Source: Gammaproteobacteria bacterium
GTDB lineage: Bacteria; Pseudomonadota; Gammaproteobacteria; Steroidobacterales; Steroidobacteraceae
DNA: 64,000 bases
Direction of reading: 5' to 3'
Assembly: GCA_003134045.1 (NCBI GenBank)
Contig: PLAH01000059.1
Span: forward strand, 1-64,000
Below the pieces are notes generated by a model. The model was not told the origin of the DNA. It ran no database searches and saw only the letters and a list, made by a program, of their open reading frames with translations. Shown here piece by piece: positions 46,130 through 56,422 of the stretch. The translations under genes and the position numbers were made by a program. The stretch's first letter is position 1. Every line of letters starts with the position of its first letter.

Positions 46130-46256
46130 GCGGCGGACGCTCGGCGATCCGCGGCACCCGGCTGGTCCATGGCACGCGGAATTTGACCGGTTGCGAGGTG
46201 TAGCATCGACCAGCGAGTTGCCAGGGTCCGGAACGGTCAACGTCACGGTGCCGATA

Positions 46257-47120
46257 TTAATGCATCTTCAGCGAATCGTGGCGCGTCAGCACGTGGGGTT
46301 GGCTCCGGCGGAAATGCTCGGCCAGCCGCTCGGCGACGTATACGGAACGATGTTGTCCGCCCGTGCAGCCGATCGCGATGGTCAGATAACTGCGATTCGC
46401 CTGCGAGAATTCGGCGATGCGCTGCGTCAGGAATTCGCTGAGCGCCGCGACCATGCGGTTCACCGCGGGGTGCCCCGACAGATAGTCGATCACTTCGGGG
46501 TCGCACCCCGTGAGGTGGCGCAAGGTGTGTTCCCAATAGGGGTTCGGCAGGCTGCGGACGTCGAATACGAAGTCGGCGTCGCCGGGGATTCCGTGCTTGT
46601 AGCCGAACGATTCGAACATCAGCGCGAGACGGCCGTCCTGCCGCGAATCGATGCGTTCGCGCAAGCGTTCGCGCAGTGCGTGCACGCCCATGTTGGACGT
46701 GTCGATCACCAAGTCCGCGGCGATCGTGATCGGTTCCAGCAATTTGCGTTCGGTGCCGATGGCCTCCCGCAGGCTCACGTCGCCGGTCACCAGCGGGTGC
46801 TTGCGCCGCGTCTCGGCATAGCGCTTGAGCAAAACCTCGTCGCTCGCGTGCAGATACACCACTTCGCAACTGATACCGCTGCGGCGCAGTTCCGCCACCA
46901 GCGCGGGGATGGTCTCGATCTCGTTCGGTCGATTGCGCGCATCGAGACCCACGGCGGTCCGGGGGTAGGTATCGTCCGTACCCCGGATCGTGTGGGAGAT
47001 GAAGGGCTTCAGTAAGGCGGCCGGAATGTTGTCGACACAGTAGAAGTCGATGTCCTCGAGCAAGTGCAGGGCCACGCTCTTGCCGGACCCGGACAAGCCG
47101 CTGACGATGATCAATCGCAT
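46257..47120 (-). CDS. rapZ: RNase adapter protein RapZ
   Basis: Nucleotide-binding regulator; in enterobacteria it presents small RNAs to RNase E to control glucosamine-6-phosphate synthase. Walker A GLSGSGKS at residues 8-15. The C-terminal part keeps the basic GCTGGQHRSVYVAERL motif. 287 residues. Located after rpoN-hpf as in E. coli, but with ptsN absent between hpf and rapZ and no ptsO after it. Confidence 0.94.
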   Translation of the reverse strand: MRLIIVSGLSGSGKSVALHLLEDIDFYCVDNIPAALLKPFISHTIRGTDDTYPRTAVGLDARNRPNEIETIPALVAELRRSGISCEVVYLHASDEVLLKRYAETRRKHPLVTGDVSLREAIGTERKLLEPITIAADLVIDTSNMGVHALRERLRERIDSRQDGRLALMFESFGYKHGIPGDADFVFDVRSLPNPYWEHTLRHLTGCDPEVIDYLSGHPAVNRMVAALSEFLTQRIAEFSQANRSYLTIAIGCTGGQHRSVYVAERLAEHFRRSQPHVLTRHDSLKMH

Positions 47121-47181
47121 GATTCGATGGCGGGGAGCGCGCCGCGCGGCGCGCTCCCGATCGGCGCGTGCCCCCGATTCC

Positions 47182-47508
47182 TCACGGCGCGGCCGAACGC
47201 CCCTTGATGACCTCCTCGGCGTGGTGGTCGGAGGCCTTTTCCTTGTGCTTCTTGACGCAGCGGTCGAGTTTGTCGGCTAGCGCATCGATCGATGCGTACA
47301 TGTTGGCTTCCGTGGCATCCGCGTAGAGTTTGTTTCCCCGCATCACCAGCGTGGCTTCCGCCTTGTGGCGCAATTTTTCCACCGTGAGGACGCAGTGGAC
47401 GTCGATGACTTGCTCGAAATGCCGGGAGATCTTCTCGAATTTCTTCAAAACGTAAGCCCGCATGCTATCCGTGATTTCCACATGATGACCGCTGAGATCG
47501 AGTTGCAT
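47182..47508 (-). CDS. hpf: Short ribosome hibernation promoting factor
   Basis: 108-residue protein of the HPF/RaiA family that binds the 30S subunit at stationary phase. MQLDLSGHHVEITDSMRAYV and the CVKKHKEK basic tail match short HPF. An unusually strong Shine-Dalgarno (AAGGAGGAG) lies just before the ATG at 47508, implying high expression. Follows rpoN by about 40 bases. Confidence 0.92.
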   Translation of the reverse strand: MQLDLSGHHVEITDSMRAYVLKKFEKISRHFEQVIDVHCVLTVEKLRHKAEATLVMRGNKLYADATEANMYASIDALADKLDRCVKKHKEKASDHHAEEVIKGRSAAP

Positions 47509-47548
47509 AATGCTCCTCCTTAAGATCGACCTTTGGAGTCGATACGTT

Positions 47549-49024
47549 TTACGACGCGCGGGCAGCGGCTCGTTTCCGTTCGTTGGACGGAGCGATCTGC
47601 ATGCCTTCGCGATATTTGGCAACCGTGCGCCGTGCCACCGGTATGCCTTCCTGCGACAGAATCTCCGCCAGCCTGCTGTCGCTGCACGGATTTTCCGGGT
47701 TCTCTTGAGATATCAATTTCTTGATCTTGGCGCGTATGGCGGTGGAGGACATCTCCGTGCCGTCGGCGGCCGCGACGTGACTCGAAAAAAAGTAGCGGAA
47801 CTCGAACACGCCGCGCGGCGTGTGCATGTACTTCGCGGTGGTCACCCGAGAAATCGTCGATTCGTGCATTTCCACGGCTTCCGCCACGTCCTTGAGGATG
47901 AGCGGTTCCATGGCTTCCTCGCCGAGCTCGAAGAAACTCGTCTGACGCTGCACGATGCAGCGCGCGACCTTGATCAAGGTTTCGTTGCGGATCTCCAGAC
48001 TGCGCATCAGCCAGCGCGCCTCCTGCAGTTGAGTACGCAGCATGGCATGATCGGGCGTGCGGGAGATCAGGTTCGCGTAGCTTTGATTGATGCGCACCCG
48101 CGGTACGGTCGCCTGGTTGATCTCGACGAGCCAGCCATGATCGGTGCGTCGCACGAATACGTCCGGAATGACGTATTCGGCCTGCGCCGGATTGACCGCC
48201 GCTCCCGGCCGGGGGTGACAGGAGCGCACCAGTGCCAGCGCCATTTCCAGATCCCCCTCGGGGCAACGCAACTGGCGGCGCAACAGCACGTGCTGTTGAC
48301 TCGCCACCAAGTCCAGATGCTCGAGCGCCACGCGGATGGCGATGTCGCGGGCAGGCGTACCGGGATGCAGCTGGCGCAGTTGCAGGGCGATACACTCGCC
48401 TAAGTTGCGTGCGCCGACGCCGGCGGGTTCGAGCGACTGGACCGCGGCCAGCACGCGCTCCACGTCCGCGGGCGTGGCGTCGATCTCGGGCAGCAGACTC
48501 AGGCGGACGTCTTCCAGGTCGTCCTTCAAATAGCCGTCGTCCGTGATCGCATCGGTGATGACGCGCGCGATGGCGAGATCGATGGGCGACAATTTGGCGA
48601 GTTCCAGCTGTTCGATGAGCTGTTCCTGCAAGGTCTGACCATGCTGGTCGCTGAAATCGCCGCTGCGGTCGTCCTCGCCGGACCAGGAGGAGTCGGAGGG
48701 GCCGCTGGTCTGTTCCCCCCAGGCTTCATCCGCGATTTCCACCTCGGGTTCTTCGCGTTGATCGCCAGCGCTGGTATGGCCGTCGAGCTCGACGTATTTT
48801 TCCTCGGCCGGCGGCGCCGGCTCGTCGCGTTCGCGCACCGCATCGGGCGGCGCGTCCAGGGCGAGTTCGTCCTCGGCTTCGAGCATCACATTGGTTTCGA
48901 GGGTCTCGCGGACATGGGCCTGCAGGTCCAGCGATGGCAGCTGCAGCAAGCGAATAGCCTGTTGCAGCTGCGGCGTCATCGTCAGCTGCTGGCCAATGCG
49001 AAGCTGCAGACTTGGCTTCAACAT
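47549..49024 (-). CDS. rpoN: RNA polymerase sigma-54 factor
   Basis: 491 residues. The N-terminal activator-interaction region (LRIGQQLTMTPQLQQAIRLLQLP) is Gln/Leu-rich, followed by an acidic region II (about 50-140), the core-binding domain, and the DNA-binding RpoN box ARRTVAKYRE at about residues 464-473. Sits in the conserved lptB-rpoN-hpf arrangement. No sigma-54 enhancer-binding protein was recognised in this window. Confidence 0.96.
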   Translation of the reverse strand: MLKPSLQLRIGQQLTMTPQLQQAIRLLQLPSLDLQAHVRETLETNVMLEAEDELALDAPPDAVRERDEPAPPAEEKYVELDGHTSAGDQREEPEVEIADEAWGEQTSGPSDSSWSGEDDRSGDFSDQHGQTLQEQLIEQLELAKLSPIDLAIARVITDAITDDGYLKDDLEDVRLSLLPEIDATPADVERVLAAVQSLEPAGVGARNLGECIALQLRQLHPGTPARDIAIRVALEHLDLVASQQHVLLRRQLRCPEGDLEMALALVRSCHPRPGAAVNPAQAEYVIPDVFVRRTDHGWLVEINQATVPRVRINQSYANLISRTPDHAMLRTQLQEARWLMRSLEIRNETLIKVARCIVQRQTSFFELGEEAMEPLILKDVAEAVEMHESTISRVTTAKYMHTPRGVFEFRYFFSSHVAAADGTEMSSTAIRAKIKKLISQENPENPCSDSRLAEILSQEGIPVARRTVAKYREGMQIAPSNERKRAAARAS

Positions 49025-49042
49025 AGTTCTTAAGATCCAAGC

Positions 49043-49768
49043 CTACAGTTTGAAATCCTGACCCAAGTACACCTCACGAACCTGCGGGTTGGCAAGAATC
49101 TGCTCCGCAGAACCGGAAGCAAGCACGCTGCCCTGGCTGACGATATACGCCCGGCCGCAGATTCCCAACGTTTCCCGTACATTATGATCCGTTATCAGGA
49201 CGCCGATTCCCTTGTCTGATAAGTGCTTGATTATTCGCTGAATATCGGCGACCGACAGCGGATCCACGCCGGCGAACGGCTCATCGAGCAGAATGAACTG
49301 CGGATCGGCTGCCAGGGCGCGCGCGATCTCGACGCGGCGCCGCTCGCCGCCCGACAGGCTCATCCCCAGGCTGTCCCGTACGTGGCCGATGTGAAGTTCC
49401 GCCAGCAGCTCCTTCAAACGCGCGGCGCGCTGCTCGGCGTCCATCCCGGGACGGGTCTCGAGAATGGCCATGATATTGCTCGACACCGACAATCGGCGGA
49501 AGACCGACGGTTCCTGCGGCAGGTAGCCTAAGCCCAATTGAGCGCGGCGATGCATGGGCAGGCGGGTGATCTCCCGATTGTCGAGATAGATCTCACCGTG
49601 CTCGCACTTGGTGAGCCCCACCACCATGTAGAACGCGGTGGTCTTGCCGGCGCCGTTCGGACCCAACAGCCCCACGACCTCGCCGCTCTCGACTTCGAGC
49701 GACAAATCCCGCAATACCTGCCGCGACTTGTAGCTTTTGGCGAGGTTCAGTGCCCGCAGCACGCTCAT
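49043..49768 (-). CDS. lptB: LPS export ABC transporter ATP-binding protein
   Basis: Cytoplasmic ATPase of the LptB2FGC complex. Walker [10 protein letters not shown], signature LSGGERRR, Walker [13 protein letters not shown] and the switch His in [10 protein letters not shown]. 241 residues from ATG 49768, which overlaps the lptA stop by four bases (ATGA). Followed by rpoN on the same strand 18 bases later. Confidence 0.96.
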   Translation of the reverse strand: MSVLRALNLAKSYKSRQVLRDLSLEVESGEVVGLLGPNGAGKTTAFYMVVGLTKCEHGEIYLDNREITRLPMHRRAQLGLGYLPQEPSVFRRLSVSSNIMAILETRPGMDAEQRAARLKELLAELHIGHVRDSLGMSLSGGERRRVEIARALAADPQFILLDEPFAGVDPLSVADIQRIIKHLSDKGIGVLITDHNVRETLGICGRAYIVSQGSVLASGSAEQILANPQVREVYLGQDFKL

Positions 49769-50385
49769 GGTTTGGCCGGCGGCGGCGTGATGACGATGTG
49801 CACGCGCTGCGATCCTTGTTCCGCGGCCTCCGCGACGATGCTCTGTGCGAGCACGTTGTACTTCAGCGACTCGCCCCGGATCTCGGTCTGTCCGTCGCTG
49901 AGCCATGCGTTCTTCGAGAGCCGCACCAACCCCTTGCCGGCGTCGTAATCGATGGTCTCTGCGTGGCCTTGGGCGAGCTTGCCTGTCTTCGCGACACGTT
50001 GTTCGAAGGCGGCGGGTTTGCCGTTGACCACCGCTTTGGACAGGACCTGTTTGACGAAGTTGATCTGGGCATCGTCCGAGGTGAGCTGACCGGTGTCCAT
50101 CGTGATTTTTACATTGCCTCGAAAAACCCACAGGCTGTTCTCGAAATCCAGGCGCGTCTTTTGCTGGGTGCCCTGACCCACGTCCGCAGCGACCGACATG
50201 CCGCCTTGAGTGATGCGAACCTTCCTGAAGACCACATTGTTGTTGGCCAGATCGCCATCCGCGGATTGAGCATCCAAGACGATCGGCTGGGCCTGCGGTT
50301 GGGCGGCGAGCGCAGCGCCGATCCCCAACGAGGTCAGCAGCAGCAGCGCGGCCCAGGCAAGCGTCTTAGCGTTGGAAACGGCCAT
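49765..50385 (-). CDS. lptA: LPS transport periplasmic bridge protein
   Basis: 206-residue periplasmic protein of the OstA/LptA family. Signal peptide [19 protein letters not shown]. The repeating beta-jellyroll strands (DNNVV-, [33 protein letters not shown]) are visible. Carries LPS between LptC and LptD. Overlaps lptB (4 bases) and lptC (20 bases), so translation of the three is coupled. Confidence 0.93.
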   Translation of the reverse strand: MAVSNAKTLAWAALLLLTSLGIGAALAAQPQAQPIVLDAQSADGDLANNNVVFRKVRITQGGMSVAADVGQGTQQKTRLDFENSLWVFRGNVKITMDTGQLTSDDAQINFVKQVLSKAVVNGKPAAFEQRVAKTGKLAQGHAETIDYDAGKGLVRLSKNAWLSDGQTEIRGESLKYNVLAQSIVAEAAEQGSQRVHIVITPPPAKP

Positions 50386-50923
50386 TGACCTTCGATTGTA
50401 GGCGCATCGTGCGCTCTTTCAAATTGACGACCAGTCCGCGCGCGGTGAGAATGTGGGCGCCGAACTCGACCCGCACGTCGCTCTGCGTGCTGGCGATCGC
50501 CTCCGGCACGTTGTAGCTCAGGGTGTCGGTGCGCACGATCGCCGCGCCTGCGTGTTGCGTGGCATCGCCCTGCAATCGCACGTTGCCCCTGACGTCGATT
50601 ACTTTGCCGCCCGGCTCGATGTGGGCAAAGTCTCCGAACAGCATCCAGTTCTGCCCGTTTGGCCCCTGGTAGTCGACGCGCATGTTCGACAGCTCCACTT
50701 CGCCGCCATGCGCGATCTGATCGATGCGTTCGGCCTCGATGCGAGTGCTAGGCGCGCCGTTGGCATCGTAGTCGGTCAGGACGGCATTCTTCAAATAGTA
50801 GCCCGGCAGGCCGACCGCGCCGGTGCCGGAAGTCGCTTTCGGCCGATGGGCCGGAGAACTCAAGATCCACGTGCTCACGCCGAGTGCGATGACAGCCAAC
50901 ACCGTAAAGATACGGAATAACAT
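50366..50923 (-). CDS. lptC: LPS export system protein LptC
   Basis: 185 residues. Single N-terminal membrane anchor (FRIFTVLAVIALGVSTWIL), then the periplasmic LptC jellyroll (GYYLKNAVLTDYDANGAPSTRIEAERI, IDVRGNVRLQG). ATG at 50923 overlaps the kdsC stop by one base (TGATG). Receives LPS from LptB2FG and passes it to LptA. A longer frame upstream belongs to kdsC. Confidence 0.93.
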   Translation of the reverse strand: MLFRIFTVLAVIALGVSTWILSSPAHRPKATSGTGAVGLPGYYLKNAVLTDYDANGAPSTRIEAERIDQIAHGGEVELSNMRVDYQGPNGQNWMLFGDFAHIEPGGKVIDVRGNVRLQGDATQHAGAAIVRTDTLSYNVPEAIASTQSDVRVEFGAHILTARGLVVNLKERTMRLQSKVNGRFQR

Positions 50924-51681
50924 CAGCGTGCCGTATCGCGCTCGAGGGCGGGCAGGCGGGGGATGCGGCCGGCGCGGGCGCGCAGGATGGCGTCGCAGAG
51001 TTCCCGCACGGCGCCGCATCCGCCGGGCGCGTCGCTCACCCAGTGTGCGGCCGATCGCACCAGCGGATGCGCGTCCGCCACGGCGGCCGCAAATCCCACC
51101 GCCGACATCAACGGTAAGTCGGGCGTGTCGTCGACGATGCAGGCGCAGGCGAGCGGAGCGATGCCGAGATCCTCGGCCAACGTTGTCAGAGCCGCGATTT
51201 TGTCGCCGCATCCTTGCACGACGTGGCGTACGCTGAGTTCGCGCATGCGTGCGGTGACTGCGGCGGAACGGCGTCCACTGACCGCCGCGACTTGCACGCC
51301 GCTGCCCATCAGCAACTTGATGCCGTGGCCGTCGCGCACGTGAAAGACCTTGAGCGCTTCGCCCGTGGGCGCGAAATATAGTCGGCCGTCGGTGAGTACG
51401 CCATCGACGTCGAGGATGAGGAGTTCGATGCGGCCCAGTGGCGTGGGGGTGCGCGTCCGCAAGGTCCCGGTGCGCGGGGTGCGCGGCGACGTGCCGGGTG
51501 AGCGCGAGGCGCCGGATGTACGCGATATCGCGCCGGTTGCGCGCGCGGCATCGGACGCGTGCGATGCGCCCGACGTGCCGGGTGTACGCAGGGCGCCGGA
51601 CTTGCGCGATGATGCCGCGGCCTGCGGGCGCGGCGCGGCGGCGCGCCGCGTGGACGAGGATGGGGAGCCGCGCCGGGTCAA
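50923..51681 (-). CDS. kdsC: KdsC 3-deoxy-D-manno-octulosonate 8-phosphate phosphatase with ~80-residue N-terminal extension
   Basis: HAD phosphatase that makes Kdo from Kdo 8-phosphate. HAD motif I LILDVDGVLTDG has nucleophile D91 and acid/base D93; VSGRRS and VDDTPDLPLM follow. The N-terminal ~82 residues are Ser/Thr/Ala/Arg/Pro-rich and contain two copies of a 13-residue unit, SRKSGALRTPGTS (25-37) and SRTSGASRSPGTS (53-65), encoded by a 39-bp DNA repeat 84 bp apart. Typical KdsC is about 170-190 residues, so the tail is extra. kdsD overlaps its start (ATGA); lptC overlaps its end. A shorter start inside the extension cannot be excluded. Confidence 0.87.
   Translation of the reverse strand: MTRRGSPSSSTRRAAAPRPQAAASSRKSGALRTPGTSGASHASDAARATGAISRTSGASRSPGTSPRTPRTGTLRTRTPTPLGRIELLILDVDGVLTDGRLYFAPTGEALKVFHVRDGHGIKLLMGSGVQVAAVSGRRSAAVTARMRELSVRHVVQGCGDKIAALTTLAEDLGIAPLACACIVDDTPDLPLMSAVGFAAAVADAHPLVRSAAHWVSDAPGGCGAVRELCDAILRARAGRIPRLPALERDTAR
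51488..51611 (-). repeat. Two imperfect ~39-bp repeats, 84 bp apart, inside kdsC
   Basis: Units begin at 51488 and 51572 on the plus strand; both open with GACGTGCCGGGTG and later share GGCGCCGGA and CGCGAT. They keep the kdsC frame (84 = 28 codons) and encode the duplicated Ser/Gly/Thr-rich peptide. Confidence 0.75.
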
Positions 51682-52676
51682 ACTACACCCGCGCGCATCA
51701 AATCGTGCACGTTGAGCGCCCCCACGAGGATGTCGTGCGCATCGACCACGACCAGCGACGTGATGCGATGCGTCTCCATGATATGCACGGCTTCGGCGGC
51801 GAGCGTGGTGGCGCGCACCGTCTTGGCATGCCGGGTCATGACTTCGTCCATTCGGGTGGTATGCAGGTTGGCCGCACGGTCGAGCGCGCGGCGCAAATCG
51901 CCGTCCGTGAACACGCCGAGCACGCGGTCGGCCTCGTCGACGATGGCGGTCATGCCGAGACCTTTGCGGGTCACTTCCATCAGGCCTTCGGCGAGCGGCA
52001 TGTGGCCCGGGACCTTCGGGACGTCCGCGCCGACGCGCATGACATCTCTGACGTGCAGCAGCAACCGCCTGCCCAGACTTCCCGCCGGATGGGAGCGGGC
52101 GAAGTCTTCCTCGGTAAAACCGCGTGCTTTGAGCAGCGTGACGGCGAGGGCATCGCCCACGGCCAGCGCGGCGGTGGTGCTGGCGGTGGGAGCGAGATTG
52201 AGCGGACAGGCCTCGGCAGGCACGCCAATGTCGAGATGGACGGTGGCGATCCGTGCGAGGGCCGAGACGGCATTGCCGGTAAAGGCGATGAGGGGCACTC
52301 CTAAGCGCTTGATGACGGGCGCGATGGTGAGGATCTCGTCGGTTTCGCCGGAATTGGACAGGGCGAGCACCACATCCTCGCGGGTTATCATGCCGATGTC
52401 GCCATGGCTCGCCTCGCCCGGATGGACGAAGAACGCCGGTGTACCGGTGCTGGCCAGGGTGGCGGCAATCTTCCCGCCGATATGGCCCGATTTACCCATG
52501 CCGGTGACGACGATGCGCCCGCGGCAGGCCAGGCAAATCCGGCAGGCGCGCGCAAACTCCGCTCCCAGGCGGGGCAACTGCGCTTTAAGTCCTTCGATCT
52601 CGATGTCAAGGGCTTTGCGGCCGAGATCGACCAGTGCTTCGTCCGTGAAGTCGAGGGTCGCAGGGGCGAGGTTCAT
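51678..52676 (-). CDS. kdsD: D-arabinose 5-phosphate isomerase (KdsD/KpsF type)
   Basis: First step of Kdo synthesis: ribulose 5-phosphate to arabinose 5-phosphate. SIS domain with VVTGMGKSGHIGGKIAATLASTGTPA and LALSNSGETDEI, then two CBS domains near the C-terminus (HVRDVMRVG; RMDEVMTRH). ATG at 52676 gives 332 residues; the longer frame is not conserved. First gene of the kdsD-kdsC-lptC-lptA-lptB operon and divergent from ibaG. Confidence 0.94.
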   Translation of the reverse strand: MNLAPATLDFTDEALVDLGRKALDIEIEGLKAQLPRLGAEFARACRICLACRGRIVVTGMGKSGHIGGKIAATLASTGTPAFFVHPGEASHGDIGMITREDVVLALSNSGETDEILTIAPVIKRLGVPLIAFTGNAVSALARIATVHLDIGVPAEACPLNLAPTASTTAALAVGDALAVTLLKARGFTEEDFARSHPAGSLGRRLLLHVRDVMRVGADVPKVPGHMPLAEGLMEVTRKGLGMTAIVDEADRVLGVFTDGDLRRALDRAANLHTTRMDEVMTRHAKTVRATTLAAEAVHIMETHRITSLVVVDAHDILVGALNVHDLMRAGVV

Positions 52677-52729
52677 TGCCGAATGATACCGCGTATGCAC
52701 GAATCCCACCCCCAGTGCGGTAAGCTCTT

Positions 52730-52735
52730 TAAAAT
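52730..52735 (+). promoter_or_regulatory. Possible -10 box (TAAAAT) for ibaG-murA
   Basis: TAAAAT at 52730-52735 is the only good -10-like hexamer in the kdsD-ibaG divergent region; no matching -35 is visible 17 bases upstream. If used, the leader RNA would contain hairpin copy C. Confidence 0.3.
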
Positions 52736-52742
52736 TAGAGGG

Positions 52743-52803
52743 CGGCGTCGCATCGACGCCGTTAATTCGGCGCGCAGCGCCTGAGACAGTGGCGCGAAGC
52801 GCC
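52743..52803 (+). repeat. Structured hairpin element, copy C (before ibaG)
   Basis: P2: CGGCGTCG (52743-52750) with CGACGCCG (52754-52761). Compared with copies A and B one G-C pair has become C-G, a compensatory change. Linker TTAATTC. P3: GGCGC (52769-52773) with GCGCC (52777-52781). A second P3 follows: GGCGC (52791-52795) with GCGCC (52799-52803) around GAA. P1 is absent or too diverged. The last stem ends two bases before the GGGAAG ribosome binding site of ibaG. Confidence 0.85.
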
Positions 52804-52813
52804 TGGGAAGCAT

Positions 52814-54311
<1,498 letters not shown>

Positions 54312-54469
54312 CGTTCGTGAGGGTCGGCGTTCGAGCGAAGTGACTCTCGGCTGACGGTGCTCGCGTAGGGACGGCACTCGACGCGGAGTTGTGCTCGAAC
54401 GGAAGCGGCGCCCAGGGCGGAACGGCACTCGCGCGGGTTGGCTCGCGCAGACGGCCTCGGAGCGTACGC
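54312..54469. other. Intergenic region between convergent murA and the DegS-like gene
   Basis: 158 GC-rich bases with no credible gene or terminator hairpin with a T-run. ACGGCACTCG occurs twice about 50 bases apart (near 54372 and 54422), a minor direct repeat. Confidence 0.4.
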
Positions 54470-55612
54470 TCAGCCGGGTCGGGCCTGGCGGGTGGGCCGT
54501 TCGATGACTTTGAGTTTGAGCTTGTAGGATTGGCGGCCGTGCCGCCCCTCGAGTTCGACGTTCTCACCGGGCTTGAGCGCCGCCACCCGGCTGACCAGGT
54601 CCTGGGCGCTCTTCACGGGGTCGCCATTCAATCCGGTGACGAGATCGCCGGGACGGACGCCGGCTTCGAAAGCCGGGCTTTTCACCAGGATGTTGACCAC
54701 CGTCACGCCGCCGTCGGCGCTGATACCGAGCTGTGCGGACTGGTCGGGCGAGAGATCCTGGGGCATGAAACCCAGCCAGCCGCGCACCACATGGCCGTGC
54801 GCCAGAATCTGTTCCATGACGCCGCGCACCAAGTTCACGGGAATGGCAAAGCCGATGCCTTCCGGGCCGCCGGACGTCCGATTCAGGACCGCCGTATTGA
54901 TGCCGACCAGGTCGCCGTTGGCATCGATCAATGCGCCGCCCGAGTTCCCGAGATTGATGGCCGCGTCGGTTTGGATGAAATTCTCGAACGTCGCGAGCCC
55001 GAGCTGACCACGGCCGGTCGCGCTGACGATCCCCTGGGTCACGGTTTGACTGAGGCCATACGGATTGCCGATGGCGAGCACGATGTCGCCGACCCGCAGA
55101 GTGTCCGATCGGCCCAGCGGCATGATGGGCAGCTTGCCGATGGAGAGCGCCAGGACCGCGATGTCGGTGTCGGGATCCTGGCCGACGATGGTCGCCTCGG
55201 CGATCCGCCCGTCGGCAAGCTGTACCCGGATGGAGTCCGCACCGGCTATCACGTGCTGGTTGGTGATGATGGTGCCCGCCGCATCGACGATGACGCCCGA
55301 CCCCAGGCTGCGCTCGACGCGTTGCCGGTAGCTTGGCCAGTAGTCGCCGAACAGTTGGTCGAGAGGCGCGGTCTGCGTGCGCTCGGTCACCACGCGCGCC
55401 GTATAGATGTTGACAACCGCCGGCGCAGCCCTGGCGACGGCGTCGGCGAAACTGGGAATGGAGGCGGGGCGCAGACCCACGCTCACGCGCGGTGCGGCCG
55501 GTGCGGCAGCGGCGCCCCGCGATGGCGCGGCGCCCAATAATGCAGGCTTCCACCAGACCAGTAAGAATGCAGCCGCCAGACCTATGATCACCGCTCTGAG
55601 TAAAAAACTCAT
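54470..55612 (-). CDS. degS: Membrane-anchored HtrA-type serine protease (DegS/AlgW-like)
   Basis: 380 residues from ATG 55612. N-terminal membrane anchor (LLRAVIIGLAAAFLLVWW), then a trypsin-like domain with His120 (TNQH), Asp150 (DTDIAVL) and Ser224 (GNSGGAL), and one PDZ domain (VVNILVKSPAFEAGVRPGDLV). One PDZ and the anchor point to DegS/AlgW, which cleave the anti-sigma RseA in the envelope-stress pathway, rather than to two-PDZ DegP. Partner genes rpoE/rseA are not here, so this is by domain layout. Confidence 0.88.
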   Translation of the reverse strand: MSFLLRAVIIGLAAAFLLVWWKPALLGAAPSRGAAAAPAAPRVSVGLRPASIPSFADAVARAAPAVVNIYTARVVTERTQTAPLDQLFGDYWPSYRQRVERSLGSGVIVDAAGTIITNQHVIAGADSIRVQLADGRIAEATIVGQDPDTDIAVLALSIGKLPIMPLGRSDTLRVGDIVLAIGNPYGLSQTVTQGIVSATGRGQLGLATFENFIQTDAAINLGNSGGALIDANGDLVGINTAVLNRTSGGPEGIGFAIPVNLVRGVMEQILAHGHVVRGWLGFMPQDLSPDQSAQLGISADGGVTVVNILVKSPAFEAGVRPGDLVTGLNGDPVKSAQDLVSRVAALKPGENVELEGRHGRQSYKLKLKVIERPTRQARPG

Positions 55613-55677
55613 GATAGTTCGTGCGCGGTGCAACTAGAATCGCTCCTCAGCCTGCGGGGCCAGCCACTTAATCTGTG

Positions 55678-55683
55678 TATAAT
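55678..55683 (+). promoter_or_regulatory. Perfect -10 box (TATAAT) before petABC
   Basis: TATAAT at 55678-55683, 82 bases before the petA ATG, in the divergent region with degS. No clear -35 is found 17 bases upstream, so this may be an activated or weak-consensus promoter. Confidence 0.45.
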
Positions 55684-55764
55684 GCGCTCCCAATATTCTT
55701 TGGGAAACACTACCGCCATAGGGGTTTGCGTGAAGATTTGTCAACATTGCGTAGGGGCGATCGA

Positions 55765-56385
55765 ATGAATGATCTGGTTGACCATAGTCGGCGCCGCTTG
55801 TTGACGGCGGCTACCGTCGGCACGGGTGCGATCGGCGTAGCGTTCGCCGCCGTGCCTTTTTTGGCTTCTTGGAAGCCCAGTGCGCGCGCCAAAGCGTTGG
55901 GCGCTCCGGTGGAGGTGGATGCATCGAAGCTCGAGGCGGGCCAGATGCTCAAAGTGGTGTGGCGCGGACAGCCGGTGTTCATCGTGCGCCGTTCGAAGGC
56001 CGTGATCGAGGACTTGAGTGGCCACGACGAGCTGCTGGCCGACCCGAAATCGGAGGATTCGCTGCAGCCGGATTACATCAAGTCGCAGGGTGCGGCGCGT
56101 GCGCGAAATCCCGAGTATTGGGTGGGCCTGGCCGTCTGCACGCACCTGGGCTGCTCGCCGTTGGGGGCTTTCGAGCCGAATGATTCGACGCAACTGGCCG
56201 GTACCGATTTGGGCCAAGGCTGGCCGGGCGGATTTTATTGCCCGTGCCACGGCTCGAAATACGATATATCCGGACGTGTCTTCAAGGGCATGCCGGCGCC
56301 GAAGAACCTCACGGTTCCTTCCTACACGTTCTCGGGCGATGCACGCATTTCGATTGGCGTGGACGAAGCCCCGAAAACCGCCTGA
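55765..56385 (+). CDS. petA: Ubiquinol-cytochrome c reductase Rieske iron-sulfur subunit
   Basis: 206 residues. N-terminal Tat-type sequence SRRRLLTAATVGTGAIGVAF precedes the single membrane helix. The 2Fe-2S ligands are C125 and H127 in CTHLGC and C159 and H162 in CPCHGS, with the bridging disulfide Cys residues at 130 and 161. ATG at 55765. Part of complex bc1 in the inner membrane; petB follows 37 bases on. Confidence 0.96.
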   Translation: MNDLVDHSRRRLLTAATVGTGAIGVAFAAVPFLASWKPSARAKALGAPVEVDASKLEAGQMLKVVWRGQPVFIVRRSKAVIEDLSGHDELLADPKSEDSLQPDYIKSQGAARARNPEYWVGLAVCTHLGCSPLGAFEPNDSTQLAGTDLGQGWPGGFYCPCHGSKYDISGRVFKGMPAPKNLTVPSYTFSGDARISIGVDEAPKTA

Positions 56386-56422
56386 TAAAGACGAACAAGT
56401 TTGACGAACGAGAGGTTGAGCG

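Noticed and set aside
54312-54469. A small gene or RNA between murA and the DegS-like gene
   Set aside because: No frame has coding bias and there is no clear promoter or hairpin; only a short ACGGCACTCG repeat.
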